From Dermacentor variabilis (taxonomy: Eukaryota; Arthropoda; Arachnida; Ixodida; Ixodidae): a DNA stretch of 64,000 nucleotides. The DNA lies in contig NC_134574.1 in the NCBI RefSeq assembly GCF_050947875.1, positions 154,406,051-154,470,050 of the forward strand, in the 5' to 3' direction. The position numbers and the translations under genes were made by a program. This document shows, piece by piece, positions 1 to 12,066 of the stretch; positions within the stretch are counted from its first letter, which is position 1, and each line of letters opens with the position of its first letter. Below the pieces are notes generated by a model. The model saw only the letters and a program-made list of their open reading frames with translations. It did no database searches and was not told the origin of the DNA.

Positions 1-610
1 AATTGTGAGAACGACTGTGAAAGAATCGTGAAACGGAGAAGCACGGTTTCTATACCGAACTGTTAAGTGAGACCTGCACGAGACTTTGATTCATTTGTTT
101 CTGACGTAATCTGTATTCACGCTGGTACTTTGCATTCCTGCGCTTCCGTTCTTCTTCACTTAAGTGGCTGAGGTGGTCTTGGCGCCATTACGGTAAATGC
201 GACAGCACTGCGGCGACACGAATTGCTGCAGAAGGCGGCGCTACGTGAGCTGATGAGGCAAGCAGACTATTGCAGGTGGTGGCACCAGCTTCGCTGATGG
301 CGCTCTGATCCGAAGCCACGGCTGCTCCACAGATCTGGTGCGTGCCTGATTGTACACGTCACGTGGTCACAGAGACACGCTGGTGCCACTGCTCACGCAG
401 TCGTCGTCGTCTTCTTCCACAGCTGGCTGGCTGTATACTGAAAGGGATTGTCTCACGTGGAAGGATGGCAGCTTTCTTATTGGGTAACCATAGAAAAGCT
501 TATGCGTTTAAAATATGATTGCAAAATGGTTAATTAGGTTTTTGATTTACGTTACACCCATAACGGAAAGCTGTTGCAATAGAGGGCTGGTGCAATGGAG
601 TAATGTATTA
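1..610. other. No gene seen
   Basis: No supported coding region, RNA gene or recognisable repeat apart from short trinucleotide-rich stretches (GTCGTCGTC near 402). The right edge abuts the TA target site of the pogo-like element that starts at 611. Confidence 0.5.
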
Positions 611-1925
611 CAGCGCAGTCCACTTATAACGGTACCACATATAACGATATATTGGTTATAACGATGAGTCGACTTCAGGGTATCAACTTAAGCTTTAGGG
701 CTGTGAGAAAAAAAACCGTATATAACGATGTGCTGTTCACCGCATATCGGATGTAACGATAGAAATTCTGCCTTATGGGCGGCGTTTTCCATGCAGAGTA
801 ATCGTGAAATTTGCGTTGCTAAGTTCTCCTTAACCGAGACGGGGCAAAAAGTTTGCCTACGTAAGTTCGTATATGCCGCCAGTGCGCCGATCGCGAAAGC
901 CACGGAGAGCATCGCAAGCTGGCGCAGCGTCCCAAGAGATGGCGCCAGCTGCTCCGTGTCGCCGGCGAGCGTCCAGATAAAAAGGAAAAAAGAAAGCGCG
1001 AAGCAAACCGCGCCTGCGCTCCCTCACCGAGCGCGGAAATACAAGCAGCGGGCGGTGCACCGTCAAAGCGCAAATTTGTGTCGCTTGGGTCGAAGCTGCA
1101 AATTTCACAAACTCGAAGTACGAGCTCGCGCAGTCGACGATATCGACGATTCTGAAAGCCGCGAGCGCCCGCCACGATCATGAAGGCTCGATAGAAGCAG
1201 TGATCATGCTGATCAACGGAAACGGCGGACTTTGTGCACCCGTGCGAACCCCCCCCATGTCTGAAACCATGTGTGAAACCAACACCGTGGCAGCCGCTGA
1301 CATTAGCGAACTCTAGGAGCACGTCGCTACTGACGATAAAATAGGCGGTGCTTCGATGGAGGAGTTTCTCAGTGCAGATAGTGCTGCCTCGTTCTTCGAA
1401 GAATCTCCGACGGGGCGATCGTTTTCGCGATGCAGACGGCGGTGTGCGACGGAGGCGATGACAGCAGGCGCAGTGACGACCAAGAATGACAGTGGCCCGC
1501 CTTTGACACCGACCCCAAAGCTCACGCTAAATTATAGCCGCCACTGTTCGAGCAGCCGCCTGGCGCGATGCACACCGCGGTTGTGAACCCTAAACTAATT
1601 CTGGTAATTAATCATGCACCAACTATAGCTCAGCAACGTGTTTTATGGAATCTTCCGCGAAAGCAAGTGCAGATTTCTATTTCAGTGCGCCCAACGCTTG
1701 ACACGCTGCTTAGAGGTATAAATTAACGTTTCGTTTGTTTCCCAGCCTACTTTCTACAACGGCATTTTTTTATCGTAAGTGGCAAATTTGGCGTCGGAGC
1801 TATGAAGATATATACAGCATTCTTTTCTTTTTTTTTTTTTTTTTTACGGCAGTCCAGATTTAGAGATGATCGGTTATAACGATTGAATTTTTCGTTCTTG
1901 ATATCGTTATAAGTGGACTGCACTG
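611..1925. mobile_element. pogo/Tigger-like TA-flanked DNA element, probably non-autonomous
   Basis: The left end reads TA then CAGCGCAGTCCACTTATAAC; the right end is the inverted match (GTTATAAGTGGACTGCACTG then TA at 1926-1927). The ends share about 22 bp of terminal inverted repeat, and a TA dinucleotide lies outside each end, as in the Tc1/mariner/pogo superfamily. Further TATAACGAT motifs recur just inside both ends (near 640, 660, 722, 1874, 1904), like subterminal transposase sites. The 1.3 kb interior has no recognisable CENP-B or DDE transposase. An acidic/Ser-rich open stretch at 1356-1580 may be a remnant of a transposase C-terminus, but I cannot show that. The element is described from its ends; the family call is inference. 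Confidence 0.65.
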
Positions 1926-1947
1926 TAGTGTAATTTCAACGGGACTC

Positions 1948-2665
1948 GTGCCCATAGTCAAGCAATATAGACACCTGGGGGTATACTTAAACGAAGCAAA
2001 TACCCACTCAAACACCCACAAAGTACAGCTGAGGATGATTGGAAAGCGATATGCGGTTATAATGAAACAGCATTTCGGGGCTGCAATAAATGTGGGATGG
2101 AACCAGCATTGGAAGTTAACCAAGTGTCGGTGGCCGGATTGGGTGTCTTCCCACTGTAAAACCACGGCCGCTCGAACCTTGCTTTGCATCGAGCGGCCGT
2201 GGTAGTGCATGTTCGCGACGGCGCACCCCACAAATGCCTCCAAGGCGGCGCGTCAGCTGTACCCGCACCGTACAAATCCCTTAGCAATCGACAAGCAACC
2301 CTTTGGCGCCGATTACAAACTCACACTCTCCCATCTCCTCTGACTCTTTCTCACTATCACCCACTTTTCCTCACATCAGCTTGCAATCTCTGTCCCGAAC
2401 CTCGCGCTTCTGCTCTCCACCTCCTTTCTCACTGCCCGGCGGATCCTCCCCCGCGGAGCCTCGAGCACCTGAAGACCTGGGAGGACTGGGAGACCCTGCT
2501 GCGCTCTGGATACCCGGTCGTGCAGACCATGGCTACTGATCGGGCTGCCAGCGTTATGGAGCGAAGCAACATAAACGCTTGAGTGCTGTGGGGTCGTGCG
2601 GGGGCCCGGGAGCCTGCGTGCCCCAAACTCCTCAGTCTTACAATAAAGTTTTTATTACGATGACG
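1948..2665 (+). pseudogene. 3' end of a non-LTR retrotransposon (Jockey/I-like), degenerate
   Basis: The open stretch 2184-2582 ends in a cysteine-histidine knuckle, C-X2-C-X8-H-X4-C (CNLCPEPRASALHLLSHC), followed by a Trp/Gln-rich tail. This is the usual C-terminus of the pol protein in Jockey/I-type LINEs, where the knuckle follows reverse transcriptase or RNase H. A short upstream piece at 1954-2030 (HLGVYLNE) resembles the RT thumb-proximal motif, but it is not continuous with the tail. A polyadenylation hexamer AATAAA lies at 2642-2647, sixty bases past the stop, consistent with the element's 3' UTR. No YADD box or endonuclease is present, so this is a 5'-truncated, damaged copy. Exact borders are not determined. 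Confidence 0.55.
2161..2203. repeat. Perfect 15-bp inverted repeat (hairpin)
   Basis: ACCACGGCCGCTCGA at 2161-2175 is exactly complementary to 2189-2203 with a 13-nt loop. It sits between two LINE fragments and may be a terminal structure or a deletion scar; function unknown. Confidence 0.7.
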
Positions 2666-2932
2666 CCGCACCGCACCAAACCGCACCAGGCCACACTGTG
2701 TACTGGTCCACATGGACGCGACAGTTTCCTGTCACAGACAGAACCTCACTGCAAGCACCGTCTCGGCCGAACAGTCATCCGTGGCGCGCCGGACCGCTGG
2801 CGTTGGAAAGAGCGCAGGCAACCATGCCTCAGCGCCAAAAGATGACAATCAAGTGTATAGTGCCCTGCATATCTTGCCTTTTGAGCATCGCTATTGGAAA
2901 TGACGAATAAAACTCCAGCGTACTACACCCTA

Positions 2933-3664
2933 CACTCTTAGAAAAATTTACTCCCTTTGGGGCTTGTCCCACAACGATAATCGTCATCTGTCTTGCCCGC
3001 GCTTCCTTTCTTTAACGCTGCGAGCCCGGTACTTTCCAGTCACGAACGGCATGCGCGTTATCAGCATGACATAACATTCCCGACAGGAAAGTAACGAGCG
3101 CAGCGTTTTCAAGAAAAGAAATGCGGGCAAGACAGATGACGATTATCGTTGGGGCAAATATGTACTCCAAAGGGTGTAAACTTTTCTTACACTCACTCAT
3201 AGAAAATTTTACACCCTTCGGGCCGTATCTTGTCCCACAACAATAATCGTCATCTGTCTGGCCCGCGTTTCCTTTCTTTAACGCTGCGAGCCCGGTACTT
3301 CCCAGTCACGAACGGCATGCGCGTTATCAGTGTGACGCAGCTTCTCGACAGGAAAGTAGCGAGCGCCGAGCTTTCAAGAAAGGAAAAGCAAGCAAGGCAG
3401 ATGATGATTATCGTTGTGGGACAAATATAAACCCCAAAGGGTGCAACTGTTTTAAGAGTATCGTCATCTGCCTTGCTTGCGTTTCCTTTCTTGAAAGCTC
3501 GGCGCTCAATACTTTCCTGTCGAGAATGCTGCGTCACGCTGATAAGGCGCATGCCGTTCGTTACTGGAAAGTACCGGGCTCGCCGCTTTAAAGAAAGGAA
3601 ACGCGGGCAAGACAGATGACGATTATCGTTGCGTGGCAAAAGGGTGTAATTTTGCTTAAGATTG
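2933..3664. mobile_element. Cluster of three palindromic Tc1/mariner-like MITEs
   Basis: Three copies of one short family lie head to tail and inverted: about 2933-3190, 3192-3453 and 3454-3664. Each copy carries long inverted arms: an outer block near TTACACCCTTTGG, then ACAACGATAATCGTCATCTG, then CTTTCTTTAACGCTGCGAG, with complementary blocks in the other arm. The outermost motif is TA-CACTCTTAG, so the target is TA. Copy 3 starts inside an arm and abuts copy 2 directly, so copies have inserted into or recombined with one another. No coding capacity; open reading frames across these arms are mirror images of each other and not genes. Confidence 0.8.
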
Positions 3665-4250
3665 TAGAGGTTACAGCTTGAATGATGTTGTTAACAAATT
3701 GATTAGGAAGAATTCGGAAGCATTTTTTTAGTAACTTCTTTGGGCAGTAACTAGCGTACGTAATGCGGTCCTGTACAAATGTTTGGAGGCCAAAGGCCGC
3801 ATTTTATTTAGTTTTCACTGGTTACCCGGATGATCTTGTTTTGTTCTCGCAACGATGCCCGGATGTTCTCGTTCCGTTCTCACCTTGAGTGCCCGATTGG
3901 CGGCTCAGGATTTTGGCTCAAGGTCTCTTGAAGGTCGCCGACAACGGGAGCTAAAAGCCTTTCGTGCTTAAAATGGTGGACAGTCGCTCTACCAGAGTCG
4001 CACAGTCACTGCTCGTGCGCCACCATTCCAGTACGATTTCAGAATTTTTGCTCCACCCCTGTCAAACTCTCCAAATCGATTAATCGAACATGTGTAATCG
4101 ATTAAGTCGATTGAATGAAAGGCGGACATCAATATGAAGAGTAATCGTTTTGCGGGATACATTTAACTGATTATTCGACTAATCATTCATAGATACTACC
4201 AATCCTATTACGCATCGACTGCGCCTCCGCGAAACGGTGTGCAAACGACT
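3665..4250. other. No gene seen
   Basis: AT-rich and low in structure; no supported reading frame or repeat match within the window. It separates two insertions of the same MITE family. Confidence 0.5.
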
Positions 4251-4251
4251 A

Positions 4252-4561
4252 CACTCTTAGGCATAGTTACACCCTTTGGCTTGCCCCTTCTGCCACACAA
4301 CAATAATCGTTATCTGCCTTGATGCGTTTCCTTTCTTTAACGCTGCGAGCCCTGTACTTTCCAGTAACGAACGGCACGCGCGTTATCAGCATAGAACACT
4401 TTACACCCTTTGGAGTGCCCCTTCTGATAACGCGCGGGCCGTTCGTTACTGGAAAGTTCCGGGCTCGCAGCGTTAGAGAAAGGAAACGCATAAAGGCAGA
4501 TGACGATTATTGTTGTGTGGCAGAAGGGGCGCGCCAAAGGGTGTAACTTTGCCTAAGAGTG
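4252..4561. mobile_element. Intact palindromic MITE, same family as the 2.9-3.7 kb cluster
   Basis: The ends are CACTCTTAGGC (4252) and its exact complement GCCTAAGAGTG (ends 4561), each flanked by TA (4250-4251, 4562-4563). Almost the whole 310 bp is a near-perfect inverted repeat with a short spacer around 4395-4430, so the single strand would fold into one long hairpin. TA target duplication and non-coding content fit a Tc1/mariner-derived MITE. Confidence 0.85.
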
Positions 4562-4786
4562 TAGACCAAATGACAATAGGTGAGCAGGGAAGCCTATGTA
4601 GCGATCGTAAGCACATTAACTTTTATTGCGCCGCAAATGCCTAAATATGAATGTCTATGTTCTTTTTTTTTTATTCTGTGCTATCAGACACGAACATAGA
4701 AATGCGGTACGGGACACACGAAGCGATACTTACAACTCATTTATTCGAGAAAGCACGTGACCTAATGTATATAAGACATGGTGTAT

Positions 4787-4892
4787 AAGACATTTCGCTC
4801 CCATCGGAATTCGGCCGCCGTGGCCGAGATATGATACCGCGACTTCGTGCTTAGCAGCACAAAACCATAGCCACCAAGCAACCACCGCCGGT
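4787..4892 (-). mobile_element. Ruka-type tRNA-derived SINE, 5' half
   Basis: Read on the minus strand this matches the head of the SINE copies at 25193, 27499 and 53267: a tRNA-like A box and B box region (GAGCACGA-GTCGCG type) followed by the GGCCGCATTTCG block. The 3' half is missing. The match is to other copies inside this window; the name Ruka is from knowledge of tick SINEs. Confidence 0.65.
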
Positions 4893-6559
4893 TGCGAAGT
4901 GTTTGTCACAACAAAGCAAGCATGCTTACGACGTCGAACTCGAAGTAAGTTAACAAAACAGCATTTTATACCACTTAAGTGAGCAAATACGGCCGCGGAC
5001 GTCTTTCAAGCTTCATTTGTAGCTTCATTACTTGGAGCGTGCCTTGCACCTCACAATTGTAGATATTTTGGCGAAATGGCAGGTAAGTGCTTTTTTTCTC
5101 CGTTGACAAAGTGCCTCGAGCATATTCTAGTATTGTCGTTCGGGCTCGAATGTGAGAGGGCATTACCGCTGAAGCTTACTAGAGAGCAATGAACTGAGAC
5201 TAAACAACGGGAAGACTGAACAAATAACGCGCTAGCGTGCGCGAGAGAAATGCTAATCTTTAGAATACTCGACGAGTGCTGCGGTGTACTCCAACTTTAG
5301 TTCTGTTGTTCTAAGCGCGAGAAAACATCGACACGAATGAGCCCGGTTCCAGCAGTCGCGTCTTCAAGTTAGCGCAGGAAGAAGTACAGTGCGTACAACG
5401 CTCCAGCACGGTGCGCTTACAAAGCTAGGTTTGACACGTAACAACCACTGCGCGTTTGTTTTGGAACGAGACGAGCTAAACAACTACCTAAACTAACTTA
5501 CAACAGCGGGAATCAGTTCACGCGTTTTTATACCGTTGACCCTTTATTGTGTGTTTTTTACGGATGCCACTGCTGGTTCTTCTTTTTTCCTTGTTTTTGC
5601 ATTTACGTCTTAGTTCGTTTAACAGAAATTCGCAAGACCGACACGAACCGCGACGATCCGCTTCAGCCGCCGGGTCGCTTCCCCTGGTTTTGAAGGGAAG
5701 CGGTACAATTTGACGCCCGACATCCTCTTCGCGGTTGTGAAAAGCCTTAACGCAGCAGTATCTGCTCTTCTTCTTTTTTGTTCACACTTCTGACGGAGTA
5801 GCTGCGAAGATGCCGCGGTGAATCCATTAGAAAAATTGGAAAAGCCTTTCGGCGCGCCTGAGCGCACCAGGAACAATGGTGAGGGCCTGCTCGCGGGTGC
5901 TCACCGCCGCTGCTAGGTGGCGCGACATGTACAGTAAAACTTCATTGCAGGGTGCCTGCCCTCAGTTAAGTGGTTCTCTATCATACCCTGAATTCCAGCG
6001 CGTCTGTCCCTGATTCGTTTCACCATCCCTTTGGTTACGGACACAAGCACATGCATGCTCTGGAAAACCTGCTTGCCTGAGGAAAACCTGCTTGTCTGCT
6101 TCGAAAGAGAAACGTCAGTCATACGGCGACGTGACTTATTTGGAGAAGCGTGTAACATCAATTTGGCAATGCTGCGCTCGACCAATTCTGAGCGTGCTGT
6201 ATTGTAACGTAGAAGCGGTTGTCATCCATGCCTTGTATATTAGAGCATGTTATTTCTTGAAATGAACGAGTTGTAAGTAGCGCTTCCGGTTTTCCCGCAC
6301 CCCCTTTTCTGGCTCCGCGTCTGCTAAAGCAAAAACAATTTCACAATGCATAATCAACTCGCCCAAATCGCCACTTCGACGAAATACGAATAAATATTTT
6401 GAAATTGGTGACGTCACACTGGCGTAACGGCGCTTTTGGCGCGAATTTAAAAAAAAAATCAAGTTTGGCCTTTACTTTCTCTGATACTAATTAACTGGTT
6501 ACCACTAAGTTAACGAACATGGAATTTTAACCTAAATTGCTTCAGCATTTCTCTGCAAT
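4893..6559. other. No gene seen
   Basis: No coding region, RNA gene or repeat that I can support. Short open frames here lack motifs, repeats or codon bias. Confidence 0.45.
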
Positions 6560-6569
6560 TTCCATTTAA

Positions 6570-6725
6570 AGACTGAGAGAAAGAAAGAGAGAGAGAGGAT
6601 AAGGGAGAGACAGGGAGGATAATCAGAGCGGGGGATCCAATTAGCTACCCTGCGTTGGGGAGAGAGGAGAGGTCGAGGTAAAGTGACAGTAAAGTAGAGG
6701 GAGAAAAAGAAAGGGAGCACCGCCA
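6570..6725. repeat. GA-rich tract with a dispersed tick repeat
   Basis: A purine-rich (GA)n tract is followed by CAGGGAGGATAATCAGAG ... TTAGCTACCCTGCG-TTGGGGAG. The same arrangement recurs at 22373-22432 (CAGGGAGGTTAAACCGGAG ... TTTGATACCCTA ... CTGGGGGAA). Two matches in one window mark it as a dispersed repeat of unknown class. Confidence 0.55.
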
Positions 6726-9700
6726 GCCATTTCATCTCGCTTTTGAACGTCATATAGTTACTGGGATGCACAACGATGGAACTCGAGCCCCATAAATTCG
6801 GCGCTAATGTAAATTGAAATACGCTGGTCTATTTACTTTCAGGAATACTGTAATACACGACGGCCACTAGAAGCTCTTTTTCATTAAACAGAAACGGAAC
6901 ATGCATGGAACACATGGAACATGCCATATTCATTCCTTTATTCGGCTTCATTATAATGGGGTCAGTTTCTCAGTCTACAATTTAGGCATCCACTTGTTTC
7001 GCAATATATGCAAATTTGGACTCTTGTCTACTTTTGTTTCAGAAGAGTGCATATACAACGTGGGCAATGTAGTTTTTCTTCCCGTCAGATTGGAATATGA
7101 TCTATATCGTTATATACAAGGCTGAGAACACGAGGGTTGAGCCACTTAACGTGCGAAAATAGCATTTAAAGAATTCACTGAGACAATTACATTTTCTGCG
7201 CTGTGTTCTTTTTTTTTTTTTCATATTCCTCTCACCAATGTTGAGACATTTCCCACATCCGTGTAGGCTTAAAGTATTTATCTAAGAACAATGGACACTT
7301 GAAAGTCTAAATTTATATAGTTGGACTAATTGTGCGATAAACTACGGCAGAATATTCAACTCGCTTGAACAAATCGTCAAGAAAAATAATGGAAACCAGT
7401 AGCAAGTTGCACTGTGCCCTCCCACACACACAACGAAAATTGGGAATGAAATTTCCAGAATTTGTTTGCTACCACTTTATTCATTTGTTCTAAGAACTTG
7501 GGTAAAATTTGTTAGATTTTTGTTTTTTCATTAAAATGATCGCGCACGGGCACTGCAAGGCGGCACATCAGTGAACGCTGTCGAAAATCTACATATTTTT
7601 GTGCAGTGACGAAATGTTGCAGACGACTCTGCCTCTAGGGCACGTCTTCTGCTCTTGAAGAATGTAACCAGCCGTACCGAAACTCATCTCCTTGATTCCT
7701 CTTTGGCTGACACACGAAGGATAGTTTAGATAGCTGAAGACGGTCTAGTGAACTTTTTGCAGCGAGTCTCGCACCGATCAAATTGTTTCCACTTTCTTTA
7801 GCACGTTTGTAATGCAAATGTATTTCTAAATCTTGGTCATTTTAAATCGACTCTGCGATGGCTAGCTACTCTTGCAGTTTGCATTTCGCCTCCACTCTCA
7901 GCCATCCCACTGCGCTTCACGTCGTTGATTGGCGGGGTCGCTGTCAAACTCCCAGCGCTACCTCCATCGAATGTCGGCTCATCCGTCTCAAGCCTTAGCG
8001 CAATCACCTCTAGGAATGTGATGTCTTAATAACCTGGGAACAATGCTGACCGGCGTTTTACTTTAGTGTCGCGAAGACGGAATAATTAGAACCCATCTTA
8101 ATATGACTATCGAAGTTATTGGGATTAGCATTCACGCACCGCGTAGCGACTATACGTAGATATGCTTCAACAAAACTTGGTGCTGGGCTAGCTGGTGATG
8201 CATTCTTTAAAACTGATGGCAGCGCTAAAAAGGACGAACATACGGTGAAAAGACGACACGACGACGAGGAAACGCTACTGACAACTGGTTTATTATTATT
8301 TTTTTGAAAAGGGTTCAATATTTAAGATAAACACAACACATGCGCACAACCGAACTGCGCCAGCCTTCTTTATCGCAATATCGCGAACAGTCACGGGAAG
8401 TGAAACATGATAAAACACCCAAGCAGCAAAGAGGGAACACATGACCAATTGATGAAAAGCCGTATGTTACGATTTTTCAAATCTCTACAGAAGTGTGCGC
8501 TCAGCCGAGTACAAATTCATTGAAACATCGCTGATGCACAGACCCGCGTTTTTTTTGTATGTGGAAAGCTTCCAGCAAAACTCTAGCTTTAGCGCTTGCA
8601 CTTGTGCCCAGAACCTTTGCCACGGTTTAAAGAAGCAAAGGTTCTGCGAATGGAACGTATTCAGAATTCGGAACAGTATTCGGAATGGAACGACCGAAAA
8701 CCATATAAACTCCATTAGAAGAGACAGAAAGCACTCTGGTTATACCGAAACGGGATGAACTAAATAACGGATATAACTAAATAAGTGAAATTGCCCTTGA
8801 AATTCTCCCAGGTATTCTTATCGCAGTAATCGTCGTAATGGAATAATAACAACAACAAAAAAGTTGCTTTCACTAATCTCCTTCCAGAGAAGCGGACTGC
8901 AGCCGTATACTCTGCAGTGCGAGACCACGGGGTGAAAGTCGCCGTTGTTAATCTACAATCGGCGCCGTCGCGTCCCATCGGTAAAAACCACCTCGCCCGG
9001 TCTATCCGCTGTATACTCTTTCGCCGAAACTAGTCGCCGCTCTTCTCATTCTTTCTTTCTTCATTCTCGTCTACTCGGGAAAAAAAAAAAAAGAAAAGCC
9101 AGACAGTTCGCGAACCATTGGATAAGCATGGGCGCGCCCGCTCAAAGGCCGACGAGAAGCTCACGTCCCCTGCATTCTGCGCTCCCGTTCTGTGACAAAT
9201 TAACGCGCTCAAGAATTGCTGACGACGAATGATTGTCCTCGCTCTGCCGAAGCACATGTCGCACGCTTTCGGCACGCAGCTCACCTCGCCGGCACGTTTG
9301 CCGCGTCCATTTCCAATTTTTGGAAGCGCTCGAAGTGCGGTGAACGAACGAATGGGCAGCAGCGTCGGACGTTGGCTCCAGTGTCCTCTCGCCTGGTGGT
9401 GCAAGCGTCGTCCCCCCCCCCCCCCCCCCTTCCCTGCCGCAGCTGAGCACAAATTGGAAAACGAAGCGTGTGCGAAACGAAATGTGCTTTGGCAGGTTCT
9501 TTCGTCGTGACGGAGGAACCGCTTAAGCCCGCTGAGGGGCGCAAAGAAAGAGGATGAACGCGGGGAGAATGGGCGCCGATTTTAGCGCAGGGGACCCATT
9601 CACGGATTCCGGCGTTTTTTGTCGCTCCCTCGGCGCCGACGACTCTCCTCCTGCCTGTGCGGTAATCCCAGCAACGTTCGAAAAAAAAGTGGCCATGATC

Positions 9701-9960
9701 GACTGCTCGTCTTTCCAGCTATCTTTTACTCTTTCGCAAACAACGAAAGTTCGCATTCTTTTTTAAACGGGTAGTAACATATAACCGATTAACGGAACAA
9801 GACCGTTGACTTGCGGGGAGCTAGCATGACTAAGGTGGCTGCTTGGGCATGTTGGTAGGCTGCGCTGGTATGTCTCAGCCTCTTATTTGTCCTCCTCTTG
9901 TGCGCAAAAAGCTGCACGTAAGCATGACGCACGCAGGCAGCGGAAATGGAGGCAGATGAC
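6726..9960. other. Mostly featureless; GC-rich island at about 8930-9560
   Basis: No supported gene. From about 8930 to 9560 base composition becomes GC- and CpG-rich on both strands with a poly-C run at about 9412-9430. Overlapping open frames on both strands here are a composition effect; none shows a motif. It could be a CpG-rich promoter or first exon, but nothing decides this. Confidence 0.35.
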
Positions 9961-10016
9961 GGAACGAATGAATGAATAAAAGAACGAACGAATGCACGAA
10001 TGAATCAATCAATCCG
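9961..10016. repeat. Degenerate GAAT/GAAC tetranucleotide microsatellite
   Basis: Imperfect repeats of GAAT and GAAC (ACGAATGAATGAATAAAAG and similar) over about 55 bp. Confidence 0.75.
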
Positions 10017-11052
10017 TCATTGAATGTTCGTATATTTCTACACGCGGAGGGGCGACGGATAAAAGCTGCGATCAGGCAGCTTGACGAACCCGCCGATCTC
10101 GTCACGTGAACGTCGGGTTGCAAAGCCAACAAACAGGTTCAGGCATTTTCACAACCACGCTAGGGTGACTCACTTACAAAATTCAAGCGTGACTTGCTTA
10201 AATTAAAAACAGGTAAACACGAACGCAGATTAAGTGACTCGCAATTATCTTCAAAAGACAGACGTTGCACAGCTGAATTTATTATTGTGGTTGGAAGTTT
10301 CCATGTTTCGCCTTTTCTCGTCAGATGACTCTTCTCTTTCTTTTCTAAATGAAAGAAAAAAAAAGGGAATGGAGACATTACCGGTAAATCATTTAATTTA
10401 CTTTCCTGTTTAAATAGCGTAATTAACGGGGTGGCGGACGTGTAGAGCTAATGATTCGTAATGATGCGAATGTCGCGAAGGATTTCTGCTGGTAATGTGT
10501 CGAATGGGATGTTAGAAGCGCAAGAAGAAACCGCTTTCGCATGGTATGCATTTCTCTTGCGGCTTACAGCTTTTTGTACCACAGAGTAGCAGACAGTAGA
10601 TCAAGTGCGAGAAAAATAAAGAGTACTTTGTTGTTGTTCAATAAAAGCGGACAAACGGGAAGGCAGGCTGCATAAGAGCCGGCTTTATACCAAGGAAAAA
10701 TTAAGAAACTGAAACTGCTCATTTCCACATACACCCACATACCACAACCATACTATTTCTATCACTAGTCAAGGCAATATTGTTGTCGAGTTTATGCAAA
10801 ACGAAGTATAATCAACATAAAAGACTTGCAAGATGCGCAATAAAAATAATACAGCAGATATGTGTAACCTTGCAGAATCGCAATTTCCAGTGAAGCGGTT
10901 TCTTTCGAGCAGTTGTATTAAGTTTCAGTTTCCCGTATTTATGCGACATAAGTTTACTACTTAATGGTCAGAGGATTATTTTGAAATGGTTTAGCCTCGA
11001 TGAGTGTTTGTAAGGGTCTCGCAGGTAATTAGAAACTGTTATTTTGAAATGG
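10017..11052. other. No gene; right part may be 3' UTR of a minus-strand LINE
   Basis: No supported reading frame. The part next to 11053 lies downstream, on the minus strand, of the reverse-transcriptase remnant and may be its 3' untranslated region; no terminal repeat is seen. Confidence 0.35.
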
Positions 11053-11652
11053 TCACGGTACGTATGATTGATAAATGAATTTTAGTCGTGAAATTACTCT
11101 TCTCTGCGAAAGTGGTTTAATGTTTACGCTTGCGAGCAAACCTGAAGCACTGGACTGCCTTGAGTAATCCGAGTATATAAATCTGACTGCTAGTTTTTGT
11201 TTGCGTTCTATCTTATTAACGAGATATTTTTGATGGAGACTCCAGATTAGATCGGCGTGCTCTAAGCATGACTTTAGTAGTGTCTTGTAAGCATTTAGTC
11301 TGACATATGGTGGTGTAGTACATAATATCCTCCTCAATAATGATAGCTTTGGGTCAGATTTCTGACATATGGCTGAGATATGTGACTCCCAATTAAAGTT
11401 TGGCGGGAGTTGAATGCCCAAGTATTTTACCTGATTACCTTTGTTGGTTTTAGTGCTTCAAACCGTATATTTCAAGTTAAGTGGCTTTTTCTGTTTTGTA
11501 AATGAGGTGCAATGAATTTTTGAGGTGTTAAATTTGGGGCCCCAAGTTTTACACCGAGAGTAGACCATCTGCAGTGAATTGTTAAGTTCTATTTGATCGA
11601 CTGAGTTATGTACGGCTCTACACACAACACACTCATCTGCGAACAATCGCAT
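11053..11652 (-). pseudogene. 5'-truncated Jockey/CR1-type LINE reverse transcriptase remnant
   Basis: Two minus-strand open pieces in different frames together cover the C-terminal half of a non-LTR reverse transcriptase. Piece 11652-11458 starts at the catalytic box, which reads FADE where FADD or YADD is expected, so one catalytic aspartate is lost. It continues through the LQ-SRCKTWG-FNTSK region typical of Jockey/CR1 elements. Piece 11421-11053 holds the thumb (GIQLPPNFNWESHI, then YKTLLKSCLEHADLIWS, then RKQKLAVRFIY). A frameshift separates them, and everything upstream of the catalytic box is missing, as expected for 5' truncation during target-primed reverse transcription. Inactive fossil. 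Confidence 0.75.
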
Positions 11653-12066
11653 CGGGACGGGGTTTTTAACGGGGAACTACACGTGATTCAAAAATTGGTT
11701 ACAGCTCTTAACTCTTCCCTATACCGCGCCCGTTGGACATCGTTAGCCAGCTATCGATAATTTGAAACGTCGCTTTCGAGACCTTCCGCACCACTCACGG
11801 ACACACTGCGCCATCGGATATGGAAGAGAAGAACTATATCTTTGTTTCCTAAGCAGATCGCTTTTTTTTTTCCGCTTAGCGGTAATATTTAGACGCGCTC
11901 CGAATTTTCGCGATCGTCAAAGCAGAAAGCAAAAATGGCCGCCTCCGGAAGCGGCGCGCCCGCGCGCTTCAAAAGATGGCAGATCACGTGATTACTCTAC
12001 GTCAGCGGCTGATTTTGTCGATCGATCGAGCAGCAGCGAGTCTGGGAATGCTGCCTTTTCGTCGGA

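Noticed and set aside
2933..4561. CRISPR-like array of similar repeats
   Set aside because: Units are inverted, about 260-310 bp, TA-flanked and in eukaryotic DNA; they are MITEs.
8930..9560. GC-rich frames on both strands as a candidate host gene
   Set aside because: Up to four overlapping frames, Pro/Gly runs from poly-C, no domain, no splice support.
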